Below are positions 38,162 through 51,027 of a stretch of DNA of 64,000 nt, one piece after another. This DNA is from Zeus faber. Taxonomy: Eukaryota > Chordata > Actinopteri > Zeiformes > Zeidae. Position numbers and translations under genes: made by a program. Location of the stretch: positions 1,335,343 to 1,399,342 of the forward strand of contig OY482850.1 in the NCBI GenBank assembly GCA_960531495.1, read 5' to 3'. Numbering within the stretch: the first letter of the stretch is position 1; every line of letters begins with the position of its first letter. The notes beneath the pieces are model-generated. The model was not told where the DNA came from. It did no database searches and saw nothing but the letters and a program-made list of their open reading frames with translations.

Positions 38162-38329
38162 CTGGAACAAGAGTAGTTTGAATGTGTAAGAAAGGAGGGA
38201 TGCATACGCAAGTGGTACTAGAGAGTAGACAAACCCCTGAGGAGGAGCAGTTATATTTTGCCATATTGGTGTGTACCATGGCTTTATTACTATGTATACT
38301 CAGGAATTATTTGATACTTTTACAGCAAA

Positions 38330-38847
38330 CGGGCTTGGGCGGTCATGCAAAATTCCAATCGATAAACGATTTTATCGGGGGTTCCCGCGTCCGCAGAACT
38401 TAACGTAATGTGGCAAATGCGGTCTCCCTGTTTTTCATTTTCCAATATTCATCACGAACAGAGGGTGTCCAAGCACCTGCCCTTTTTATCAGGCGCGCTT
38501 TTTACATTTATTTTAAATTAATGGGTGTCGAGGTAGCGGATTGTCTGAGCAAGATATATTCATGAGTCTAGAAGAATAGAAGTGAGACCCGATCCCCAGT
38601 GATTACTCAACAGCTCTGAGCAGAGATGGGGAGAGCCTCCACCCCCTCTCTCCCTCCCTCTCCTTCTTCCGCCCTCTCCCCCTCCGCTCCAGTTCAAGAA
38701 AACGGTAAACTGCACTTACACAATTTAAATTCTCTGATTTTTCCTGGCGGATAAAAAAAAAAAAGAAGAAGCCTGTTATCAATGTCAATCACGATCGATG
38801 GAGTCGATCGCCGATAAACGATTTAATCGTAAATCGGCCCAAGCCTA
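38330..38847. mobile_element. hAT-like miniature transposon
   Basis: A 518-base element. Terminal repeats read GGGCTTGGGC on the left and, reversed, TAGGCTTGGGCCGAT on the right, each followed by a gataaacgat(t)ttatcg-type motif. The flanks acagcaaa (38322-38329) and acagcaca (38848-38855) are an 8-base target duplication with one change, as expected for hAT. No transposase is inside. Confidence 0.75.
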
Positions 38848-38855
38848 ACAGCACA

Positions 38856-39826
38856 TTTTTTCCCCAAGAATTTTCCCTTGTGCTCATAGATGCTTATGAT
38901 ATATCTTATCCCACTCACAAATTTTTGATGGTAAGTTAATTGAGCTGGATTGCTCTCCGAAAAAACATCTGGGCAATTAAAGCACAAACACACAGAAAGA
39001 CAGAGAGAAAAAATCGATACACTACGCTGGAAAAAACGAGATTGAATATATTCAGAATGACCCTTCACCAGTAGTCCCTTCAACATACAGTATATGGTTT
39101 GTAATATATGCAACTCTATGATGGTAATAATGAATCAAAAGTAATAAATATCAAAAGACTGGGAGTGAAGAGACAAACAGCGAGAGAAAACGAAGGGACT
39201 GTACATTGTGGAGAGTGTGTGTTTTGATTGGGGCTTCTACATCAGCGCTCTGTTTGTGTTGGATAGTCCCTGCATACTCCAGTCTCTCTCTCTCTCTCTC
39301 TTTCTAGTATTCGAAGGAAAAGACTGGTTTAGAGTCTATGTGTGCAAGATCTCAGAGTAAACTATTCACATGTTCACCAACATTTTTTTCTTCAACTGGT
39401 CTAAATATCTCAGTCAACAAGTCGTTATGTCACAGTTAACCCACATAATTCAGCTTTAGTTTTATGGCTCATTTCCTCACTACATTGCATGCATCACACT
39501 GTGAGTAATAACCAAAGGATATTTATAGGTTTGATTTCTGGCAAGGTTTGAATTAATAAATAAATCACTTGGGCTAATTCTGGAATGGTTTCCATGTGTT
39601 TTTGTTCAGGTTTCAGTCAAGCAAACTTTTTAATGGCAGTCGTCTCCCAAACAACTGCCATTCCTGTGATAAACGATAATGAATTTGTCTACATGTTGTC
39701 CAGGCCTGATAGGGTTTTTGGTGTGTTAACACCAATGAATTCCTAGCAGACAGAGTGAACGCTTTATCCACAACACTATCTCTGCACATAATAAACCACT
39801 TAAAGGATGACCCTGTGTCTACGTAC
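38856..39826. other. Intron 3b/4 stretch, nothing recognised
   Basis: A short tctctc run occurs at 39283-39303. No exon or named repeat. Confidence 0.5.
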
Positions 39827-39955
39827 CGTGCCGTTCCATCCAGGTTCGCTCTGTGAATGAAACTGAGCTTGGCGTCTGCCCAGTACAACTTCTGCTCTTC
39901 CAGGTCGATGGTTAGACCGTTGGGCCAGTAAATATCCACAGCCACTATCACTTTC
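39827..39955 (-). CDS. lrp5: lrp5 exon 3b (propeller 1)
   Basis: A 129-base exon. Its product contains [20 protein letters not shown] and [10 protein letters not shown], which match LRP5 propeller 1 better than LRP6. The acceptor is cttctatttttag|G and the donor CACG|gtacgt. It enters in phase 2 and leaves in phase 2. With exon 3a it totals 198 bases, the length of human exon 3. The 4232-base intron separating 3a and 3b is absent from the human gene as I know it. Confidence 0.95.
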
Positions 39956-41466
39956 CTAAAAATAGAAGAAGAAGAGGTAGAGAGAGACTGAGAACAGCAC
40001 CCAGCAAAAACAAAGTATTATTACTAATACTCATTGTCTTCAGGATTGTCTTTAGGAGGATAAGAAATGGGTGTGTTAAGGTAATAGGTGGGTAATGCCC
40101 TGCTTAGAGGAGATGACCTAAGCTCCAATCTGGCAGTTGCAGACATAATTTAAATCAGCGAGAAAAGCACTAGTTACTGCATGCACGCACCATCGACCAT
40201 TGAAAAGCAACTATCAGGTAAAATGTTCAAATTAATTTACAATTTTGGGCTCATGGAGAAGATGGGTGGCCAGTGACAAAGGGGAAACAAAGGGGTCTCA
40301 CAGACTGCCATAGCAGGGTGGTAGTAAGTCAGCAGGCCACAGCTATTTGGGATGGTAAAGTACTGTGTTTGTGCAGCTTTAACAATATAAAATAAAAAAC
40401 AGGTTGGGTATTGATGGCTCTGCAGTCACAAGTCTCCCCAGTTACAGAATTGCAGGATTTATTATTTAGAAAAATACAGTTTTGACAAAATAAATAGACA
40501 ACAGAGACGTGCGTAGCACAGAACAGGTTTTGTTTTGTTAAATCCAAGTAGAAAACAAAGGAAAAGTCAAACGTGTCTTTCAAAGGACAGCGTCTCTCAA
40601 AGGACAATTGCTCTGCGAGAGGCACAGTGGGACTGCTCCGAGTGGGAATGAGCGGAACCGTCCCTTACGCAGAGCGTTTAAATTTTTCGTTTCATAGAAG
40701 TTGGAAACTAGCAGAAATAGTATTTTTTTTGAGACACTGCTAGCAGTGTCTCAAAAATAATTTTTTTAACAATATGCAAGCAAGTGTGATTCAAGCAGGT
40801 TTGATTTTATTGGCACAAAACTGCGAACTTGGAGGTATGTTGTGACGGGTTCAGAAATTGGCAATCAGCAATAACTAATTAAGAGCGCGAGAGGAAACCA
40901 GGAGGAAGAGCTGTAATCTATAAATGTAAATAGAATGCATGGAATGTATATTAAAAGAAAATAATAATAGGTATTTTCTTTACACTTTAACTATTTATGA
41001 CTTGTAATAATCTGCAGAATTAATCCAGACAGTCAGCGTCCCTGTGCCCACTATCTGCTTGAAATTCTGTGTCATGTGTCCTTTTTTTTTTTGTATGTAC
41101 AAAAGAAATTTGTGTACATTTGTTATTCATTGGAAAGCACCATCTTTTGGAGCTTTCCCAAACTTCCTGAACACTGAAGATGCAAATTGGGACAGAACAA
41201 AAACAGATGGGAAGAGGACCATATGGCTTTGTTTTGTTGCCTTGGCTGAGACTGAGTCAACAAGCCTTTTCTCACACCATACCTGCATCCAGCCCCCCCC
41301 ATTGCCCAGAAGCCATCTCTAAGACTTGAAATGTCTGGGAGAAGGAGATCCACAAGTAATTTGCACCTGCAAATTATCTCTCCTTTGTGTTCAGCCTAAA
41401 TCTGAACCAAGGTCAAATCAGTTAGTAATTGAAGTAACATTAATCCTGCAGATGTTTGTTTTTTTT

Positions 41467-41627
41467 GGGGCATTTTCATGCTTTATATGATAGTGATAGT
41501 GCAGGGAGAAAGAAGGGATGACATGCAGCAAATGCCCTTGTGCCAGAATTGAACCTGGGCCGCTGGGGTAAGGACTCAGGCTTGTATATGGTATGCTCTA
41601 CCCGGTGAGCCACTGGGGCGCCCTGTT
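41467..41627 (-). mobile_element. tRNA-derived SINE, second family
   Basis: On the minus strand it reads gggcgccccagtggctcacc with gggtagagc (A box), then ggttcaattctgg (B box), then a body with gcatgtcatcccttctttct. It is unlike the L2-tailed SINE. It lies inside the extra intron between lrp5 exons 3a and 3b. Confidence 0.65.
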
Positions 41628-42337
41628 TCTGCAGGTTTTTATATTAAAAATGATCCAACTCTCATCACTGCAAAGTTACCAATAATACTATTTAAATGTA
41701 TTAACTTCCATGTTGCCAGGTTGCTATCTAGTGGCCAACATGTAGGAATCACAATAACCACCAAGATTACAATGTTCATTGTATATTGTCCAGTTAAAGA
41801 TTTATTTTATTTATTTATTTTATGCTATTTGGTTTAAATTATTTTTAATAGTTAATAATTAGAAACCGTCTTAAAAGTTAGTTAGTCACGAATGTTATAT
41901 TACTGAGAATGCTTTGGACCATGTGTTTGTTTTATTTTATATGTTGTATGTAAAACATTATCACAAGCGTTTATGTTTGAAAATCATTAATTGGTTTGAA
42001 CATGTTGTGTGAAGCTTTGTGAATTTTGCATGTAGAGAAATTACATTCACTAGTTAGGAAAAATTAGCAACCAGTAAGAAAGGAGGCACACAAAAACTCC
42101 GCCTCCTCCACCATTTTGAGAAGGCGAGACACTTTAGTGTTTAGTGTTATAAGGAGCCATCAACAAGGGATCAACAGTTCGAGTAAGAACTTTTTTCTTT
42201 TAATTTTATTTTTCATTTTTTCATTTATTTTCTTTAAGTCTTTGTTTTGGCTAATGTTCGCCCCAATTTTAATCTTACTGAACAAGCGTGCTCCCGCCGC
42301 ACAACAGAAGATTATTTAAAATTTTCTTTCTTTTGTT

Positions 42338-42412
42338 TCAAGATTCAAGAGGTTTATTCATCACATACATATACATACTTTCATATATATATGCAGTGAA
42401 ATGTCAAATGTC
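42338..42412 (-). mobile_element. LINE 3' end fragment
   Basis: caagattcaagaggtttatt and the following tcatcacatacatatacata with atatgcagtgaaatg match the 3' end of the LINE at 4286-7813. Confidence 0.7.
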
Positions 42413-44297
<1,885 letters not shown>

Positions 44298-45092
44298 TTA
44301 AACATCTGTTCAATTTTCCGACACTGACAATTTTGGTCCGAAGTGGTTGAAATTTGGACCGTAAAGGAGTTTAAAGACAGAATAACCACTTTACGTTCAG
44401 CACTAATCTTGTCCTGCTAATTTTAGACAGAAAGCGGCCCTTTATGTTTCTATCATACACATTTCTCAATCACTCTACAAGTTGAGATTTCAAACATGCA
44501 TGCCCACACAAATAGAAAGAGAAACACACCTAGGATGCCTTCAGTTAAGGTCTGTGAGTTATGTACTTTGTGTGCACATGGATAGCCGAGAAATATGGGC
44601 TTGGGTGTCAAGGTTGAGATACACTTAAAAAGAAGTGGAAGTTTTGGATCAAAAAGACATAAGAACAAATTGACGCAGTGATCACCTCACAAGTTTACAT
44701 ATCCTGTCCTCAGTCTTATCAATTGGCCGTTTGTATTGTCAGTTTGTCAGTCTATGCTGCTATTCCTGGAAATTTATTTCAGATCTTTGTGAAGACAGCT
44801 TTTGTACCTTTATGTATTTTGTAAGACTTATAGGTATTAAGTATTTTGTACAAAATCAGTAAAGACTTTTCTCTTTTCATCTCAACCTGCCTAGTCTCTG
44901 GATCCAAATGTAGTGTAATAAAACTAAACTAAAATGAAACTAGTTCAGAAATATAACCGGCGAAATTCAGGGGGCAGGGATTGAGTAGACATTCTGATTG
45001 ACATGTCCGGGGGTGAATAGAAAGTCCAGTGTGGACTGCCTGTTTCAGACTGGCCTTGATCAACAACAATTGCGAACTCTGCTGATAAATCT

Positions 45093-45113
45093 TCAAATAT
45101 TATATATATATCA

Positions 45114-45154
<41 letters not shown>
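45093..45154. repeat. (TA)n microsatellite
   Basis: Two blocks of TA units separated by tcaaatat. Confidence 0.95.
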
Positions 45155-45155
<1 letters not shown>

Positions 45156-45494
45156 CCCATTGGCAGATAGCTTTGCTTTATTCAGATAGTGTGCTATTCA
45201 TTTTCTGACATTGATGTTTTTGTAGTGTATTGATATTAACCTTCCCTAGGATTATCGCGACAAAATTTCTGCTACAATGCTCCGTCCTCTTCTTCTGGTG
45301 CTTCCATCTCTTTTTGCATTGTTTTTTTTTTTTTATAACACGTCTAAGCTGCTACACAGAGCTGGTGTCTTGGAGGAATATTAACAGTGACATGCCGGAG
45401 TTAGGAGTGAAGCCCAATGAACCGACCCCTGCTCTAGCAGCAGCTCTTACAAACAAAACAGTGCATACACACGTGCCTGAGTACATGAGTCTGT

Positions 45495-45495
<1 letters not shown>

Positions 45496-45547
<52 letters not shown>
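45496..45547. repeat. (GA)n microsatellite
   Basis: About 26 GA units inside the LINE relic. Confidence 0.97.
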
Positions 45548-45549
<2 letters not shown>

Positions 45550-45875
45550 CCGAAATACACCTGGATGTTGGCAAAGGACCTGGGAAGAACCACACCCTAC
45601 AGAGGAGACACTCCAATTCCTCTACAACATCACACACCCTACCAAGCAAGACAGAGGAAAGCTCTACCCAACAGACAACCTACCAGATCCCAGCCTACTA
45701 GACCCCCACCCAGAGGATCCCAGGATCCTAGACTCCCACTAAACAGAACCCAGAATAGGAGTCCTCCAGCCAATGTAGAGCAGTCAGGCTCTGGTGCCAG
45801 GCCTCTAGACATCACACCTGGCACAGCACCCCACACAGGACCACAGCTTGTTAATAATAAAACAAATAAAAAACC

Positions 45876-45926
45876 TACACACACACACACACACACACAC
45901 ACATCCCCAGACACACACACACACAC
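45876..45926. repeat. (CA)n microsatellite
   Basis: Two CA blocks separated by tccccag. Confidence 0.93.
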
Positions 45927-47928
45927 CCCATTATTAGAAAGAAGATAAATAATAATAATAAATTATTGTTATTATTATTTTTATTATTACGTTTATTTAT
46001 TATTATTATGATTTTTTTTAAGAATAACTTGCTGCCCGATCCTAATTGCAACTCAATTGTCTACTTGTCATTGTACATAGATCTATGTTAAAAAATATAT
46101 GAAGGAAATTAAATCTCTCTTGATTAGCTCATGGAACATTCAAGGGTTACACAGTTTTTAGAACAAAGAGTACAAACCCAGAGTGTATGACATGTATGGA
46201 ACGACACAACATTGTCATACTACTAGAAACATGGTGTCGGCAGGACACAGACACCCACTGTCCCCCAGGATACGCAGAAATCTTGTTACCATCCCTCAAG
46301 CAGAAAAAGACCAGACTCAGGTGGGGTTATTGTATGGTACAAAGAGGATTTGTCAAGCCAATTAAAACAAATCAAAAAAGCACCAACCCATATCTGGCTC
46401 AAATTAGATAAAAGATAATGATTTATATATATGTGCAGCATATAGCCCCCTCCAGGAATCTCCCTACTTTAATGAAAACTTTTTCAACAATCTCCAAGTA
46501 GAGATCAACCATTACCAGGCCCAGGGTAGCATTCTGCTGAAGGGAGACCTGAATGCCAGAACTGGATGTGAGCCTGATATGCTGGATGCTACTGACAAGA
46601 GTCACAACAGCCTTCCCTGTACCTCAACCCCACCGCTCTCCAGAGAAACAACCCTGACCTAGTGGTCAACAAAACAGGCAAAGAGTTAGTGCATCTCTGT
46701 CGCTCCTTAGGCCTGTACATGCTTAATGGTAGGATCAGAGGGGACTCTCTAGGGAGATCCACATACTGTTCAGCTCTTGGGACTAGTGTAGTTGACTATG
46801 CAATTACTGGCATGGACCCCTCCTCCATCAGCGCGTTCACGGTCAGACCACAGTCACCAGTTACAGACAACTGTCAGATAAATGTCTATCTGAAAACCAC
46901 TGGACAACAAACAAAAAAAGAATCTGAGGCCTGCAAAATGTCCAAACTACACCCATCATACAGATGGGCTCCTGACAGTGACGTCACATTTAAAAGCATC
47001 ATAACTTCGCCCTGAAACCCTGAGAGAATACAAACAAACCCTGAAGCAAAAAAAAAAAAGAAAACATTACAATCAAAAATTAAAAGAAATTGAAGAGTCC
47101 ATCGACCAAAACCATTTCTGGGAAAGATGGAACAACCTAAACAACAGAGAAAATAAACATTTGGCAATACAAAACGGTCATATTTGGAAAAAACATTTCA
47201 AAAAGCTATATGAGGAAACATCACCATACAGTCTGTCCCCCAATCAGAAACAAATTCAAGAGAAATTAAGAATACTCGAAACAACTATAAAGAACAATCA
47301 GAACCCACTTGACTACCAAATTACAATAAATAATTAGAAGACAACATTAAAAAGCTAAAATCAGGAAAATCATGCGGTCCCGACAGCATCAGGACAGAGA
47401 TGCTGAAGAACAGCAGTCCTGAGCTGCAGCAGGCCCTGCTTCAACTGTTCAACCTGGTCTTCAAGCTGGCTGCTTCCCTGAGATCTGGAGTCGGGGACTT
47501 ATTTCCCCAATACAAAAGAATGGAATCAATCTATATAAAAAACAAGTGCGGAAAAATTGGCAAAAAAAGAACAGACTTCTTCACTCAAGGGCAAGGTGTT
47601 CGCCAGGGATGCAACTTATCTCTAACCCTCTTTAATATCAACATTAATGAGCTAGCCATGTTGTTGGAACAATCTGCAGCCCCAGGCCTCACCCTAAACA
47701 ACAAGGAGGTGAAATTCTTGCTCTATGCAGACAACCTGGTGCTGCTTTCACCTACAGAGCAGGGTCTACAGCAGCACCTGGATCTGCTGGAGCAATACTG
47801 TCACAACTGGGCCCTGACAGTAAACTTGAAAAAAATTCTAGCCATTGAAAAAGGCAGACACAAAAAATCCTGGCCACCCAAAGATTATGTGGTCAGTGTA
47901 AGACAGGTGAGGTAGAGATGCACTTTCT

Positions 47929-48133
47929 ATTTTACATTACATTTAGCAGACGCTTTTATCCAAAGCGACTTACAATTGTTCAATCACCAACAGACGCAGC
48001 CATCAGGAGCAATTAGGGGTTAAGTGTCTTGCTCAAGGACACTACAGCATGCTAGCAGGAGGAGCCTGGGATCGAACCAGCAACCTTAAGATCACTAGAC
48101 CACCAGCTCTACCGCCTGAGCTACCATCCCCAC
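47929..48133 (-). mobile_element. tRNA-derived SINE with L2 tail, copy 2
   Basis: Almost identical to copy 1 through the tRNA-like head, body and tail. It lacks tcatt in the tail and most of the terminal short repeats. Confidence 0.9.
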
Positions 48134-48170
48134 ATCCTACTAAACTGTCAACCATACCAACACTTTTTTA

Positions 48171-48177
<7 letters not shown>

Positions 48178-48247
<70 letters not shown>
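48178..48247. repeat. (CA)n microsatellite
   Basis: About 35 CA units abutting the left end of the Tc1 element. Confidence 0.97.
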
Positions 48248-48249
<2 letters not shown>

Positions 48250-48856
48250 CACAAAAAGTTAGGGATATTCGGCTTTCGGGTGAAATTTCAGGATGAACCT
48301 AAAATGCACTATAACCTTTAGAGGTGAACTTAATTTGACCTTCTCTAAACTTTTGAATGCACATGTCCAACTGTTCAATGTTTCAGCACTTTTTGCACAA
48401 CTTGCTGTTCTCTAACAAGGAGCTCAACGACAAAATTCACAACAGGTGTTTGATCCATGAATCGACCAATACATTTCCTGGTTCAATTAGAATTGGTGTT
48501 TAAACAGTCCTCTTCATCATGCTGTTCACATTTTGACATCATGAGACCAAGACGACACCTAACAACTGATCAACAGTACCTCGCCATTGCGAGGCTTCAA
48601 ACAGGATGTTCTCAGAGGGAAGTGGCCACTGAGCTTAGACTGTCACAGAGTGTCATCAGCAGGTTGCAACAGAGATACAGAGACTGGAAGAGTCACAGAA
48701 AGGCATAGAAGTGGACGTCCTTTGGCCACATCCCACACTGATGAGCGCTTCATTGTGAACAGTGCCCTGCGTAACCGGATGATGAATGCCACTCAACTCC
48801 AACTCTTTAAGGGAGGTGAGAGGCACCCAAGTGTCACATGAGACCATTCAAACCAT

Positions 48857-49100
48857 ACAATAAAAATAAAATGAAATAAAATGGAATAGATAGAGGGAAT
48901 ATGCTAGAGTGAGGTAGTGTTTGGGATAATACAGCACAGTATACAACAGTACGGCGCAGCAATACGGCATCACGAACAACCCTGAACAGTGACACAGTAT
49001 GCGGTACAGTATGCTACATACAGTACAGTAGGTAGTGGAGCCTAGTGTATGGCTCGGTTAGGACCCCTGGTGAGGTTAGCATTAACAGTTCTCAGTGCCT
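48857..49100 (-). mobile_element. LINE fragment nested in Tc1
   Basis: Closely similar to about 4525-4825 of the LINE at 4286-7813 (shared tgtttgggataatacagcac, tacagtatgctacatacagt). It covers the end of the ORF and part of the 3' untranslated region, and lacks both ends of the element. Confidence 0.8.
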
Positions 49101-49455
49101 CAGTGCTGTTCTCTGATGAAAGTCCATTCACGTTGAACAGAAATGATGGCCGCCAACGATGTTGGAGACGTCAAGGAGAGCGCTAGGCATCAGCCACTGT
49201 TGTCACCAGACGAGCCTTTGGTGGTGGTGGTGTTACAGTGTGGGCAGGTGTGTCTAGTCAATAAAGAACTGCCCTACACTTTGTGAATGGTACAGTGACA
49301 AGCCCATACTACCTGAATACCATCATTAATCCAGTCATTGTGCCCCTGCATGAACAACACAGGCCTAAGTTAATCTTCATGGAAGACAATGCTCCAGCTC
49401 ATCGAGGTCGCATCATTAGGGAACGGCTGCTGGAGACTTGGGTACCTCAAATGGT

Positions 49456-49680
49456 ACGGGGGATGGTAGCTCAGGAGGTAGAGCTGGTCGTCTAGTAATC
49501 CAAAGGTCGCTGGTTCGATCCCAGGCTCCTCCTGATAGCATGCTGTAGTGTCCTTGAGCAAGACACTTAACCCCTAATTGCTCCTGATGGCTGCGTCCGT
49601 CGGTGTTTGAATAATTGTAAGTCGCTTTGGATAAAAGCGTCTGCTAAATGACTAAATGTAAATGTAAATGTAAATGTAAA
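49456..49680 (+). mobile_element. tRNA-derived SINE with L2 tail, copy 3
   Basis: Plus-strand copy with A box tagctcaggaggtagagc, B box ggttcgatccc (49512-49522) and tail gtaagtcgctttggataaaa, ending in four taaatg units. It interrupts the Tc1 transposase frame just before EWPALSPDL. aaatgg is present on both sides. Confidence 0.92.
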
Positions 49681-50114
49681 TGGAGTGGCCTGCACTTTCT
49701 CCAGACCTGAATCCCATAGAAAACCTATGGGATCAGCTTAGTCGCCGTGTAGAGGCTCGTAACTCTGTACCCCAGAACCTCAATGACCCGAGGGCCGTGG
49801 GGTGCCATGCCTCAGCAGACAATAAGTCGACTTGTGAACAGCATGAGACATCGTTGTCAAGCTGTAATTGATGCTCAAGGGCACATGACAAGTTATTGAG
49901 ACACTGACATTTTTTGTTGTGGTTTACCCACCGCTGTTGTTGGCTTTTGTTTCAATAAATTGTTTGAGATGAGGAAATCACCATTGCATGCTTCTACTTA
50001 AATGCCCTACTTTTATGATATACTGTTATATCACTGTAGCGTGAACTTTTTACATTTTCCATAAATTTCACCCGAAAGCCAAATATCCCTAACTTTTTGT
50101 GAGTAGTGTATATA

Positions 50115-50959
50115 CAGTGGTACCTTGATTTACGAGTGCACTAACATACAATTTTTCCGAGTTACGAGCCGTCGTTCCATCAATTTTTTTGTATTGATTT
50201 GCGAGCAAAAATGTGAGTTACGAGGAGCGAGCTTCAGGTGCCGCCGCTAGTTGGGGAGCGAATCTGGCCAGCATCCCACGTCTCACTCGTTCACTTCACG
50301 TGGTTATCTGACCATTTAAGCATCTCTTTTGTGTTTTGTGCTCGCGATTTGTGCAGTTATTTTGCCCCAAAAAAAAAAAAATTCCTAAGGGGTCCTAAGA
50401 AAGTAAGTGCTGAGAAGAAGAAGCTGATGATGTCGATTGAATTAAAGCATGAAATCATAGAAAAACATGAGCGAGGTGTGCGTGTGATGGAATTGCCGAA
50501 TTCTTTTAAGTTAAGCGAAAGTAAGGCGGAAAAAAAAAAAAAAAAAGAATTGTAGCAATTAAGTTCAGCAATAAAGTGTAGCAACAAACAAAAGCGACCA
50601 AAAAAGCACGAAACAAACTCCTCTAACCTCCTCCGCCTATCTCCTCCACCTCCGCCAGTATCTTCCGTTAGTCCAAGTCGTCTGATCTCCAAGGTAAATA
50701 CACTTTATAAAACCAGTTTATTTCTTTATTCTCTTTTATTATGTTTTATTATGTTTTTATACAATATTTGTTCTTTATAAATAAATTTTTCTCATTTAAA
50801 AACACATAACAAAAAAAAATTGGGGTGGTTTTTGGGGGGCTGGAACGGATTAATGGCATCTCAATTAATTTCAATGGGGAAAATTGATTTGCTGTACGAG
50901 CAGATTGAATTACGATCTCTTCACAGAACAAATTAAACTCGTAAGTCAAAGTACCACTG
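50115..50959 (+). mobile_element. Tigger-type miniature transposon
   Basis: Terminal inverted repeats of 23 bases with two mismatches begin CAGTGGTACCTTGATTTACG on the left and CAGTGGTACTTTGACTTACG reversed on the right. A short plus-strand piece (50415-50515) reads MSIELKHEIIEKHERGVRVM, the CENP-B-like start of Tigger transposases. The rest of the transposase is gone. Confidence 0.75.
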
Positions 50960-51027
50960 TGTGTGTCTGTGTGTGTGTGTGTGTATATATAAATATATAT
51001 ATATATTATTATTTCTTTTTTTAACAA

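Larger units (their letters stand above)
45230..47910 (+). pseudogene. Degraded LINE (class uncertain)
   Basis: Upstream pieces look like an ORF1 remnant with a GA microsatellite and a proline-rich part. An endonuclease-like start follows (ISSWNIQGL region near 46120, then NIVILLETWCRQDTD). Reverse transcriptase pieces are MLKNSSPELQQALLQLFNLV (47400), QGQGVRQGCNLSLTLFNIN (47587) and LLYADNLVLLSPTEQGLQQH (47717). The catalytic box reads YADN instead of YADD. Numerous breaks make it dead. It could be L1-, I- or Tad-like. Confidence 0.65.
48541..49867 (+). pseudogene. Tc1-like transposase, interrupted
   Basis: The N-terminal helix-turn-helix is readable as MRPRRHLTTDQQYLAIARLQ with GCSQREVATELRLSQSVISR. 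A frameshift occurs near 48700 (SGRPLATSHTDERFI follows). The DDE region includes LFSDESPFTLN near 49110, KLIFMEDNAPAHRGRI (49369) and, after the [23 protein letters not shown] (49681). All three catalytic acidic positions are present although the gene is broken. Confidence 0.8.
48247..50110 (+). mobile_element. Tc1-like transposon with two nested insertions
   Basis: Terminal repeats of about 40 bases start ctcacaaaaagttagggata on the left and appear reversed at 50060-50106. Between them is a broken Tc1 transposase. A LINE fragment (48857-49100) and a SINE (49456-49680) are inserted inside its coding region. The left edge merges with a CA tract, so the exact TA duplication is not visible. Confidence 0.85.

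Noticed and set aside
41467..41627. Possible tRNA gene
   Set aside because: tRNA-like head of a second SINE family, with a SINE body following.
49456..49530. Possible tRNA gene (A and B boxes)
   Set aside because: The boxes belong to the head of a SINE with an L2 tail that occurs three times here; no cloverleaf acceptor stem is formed.
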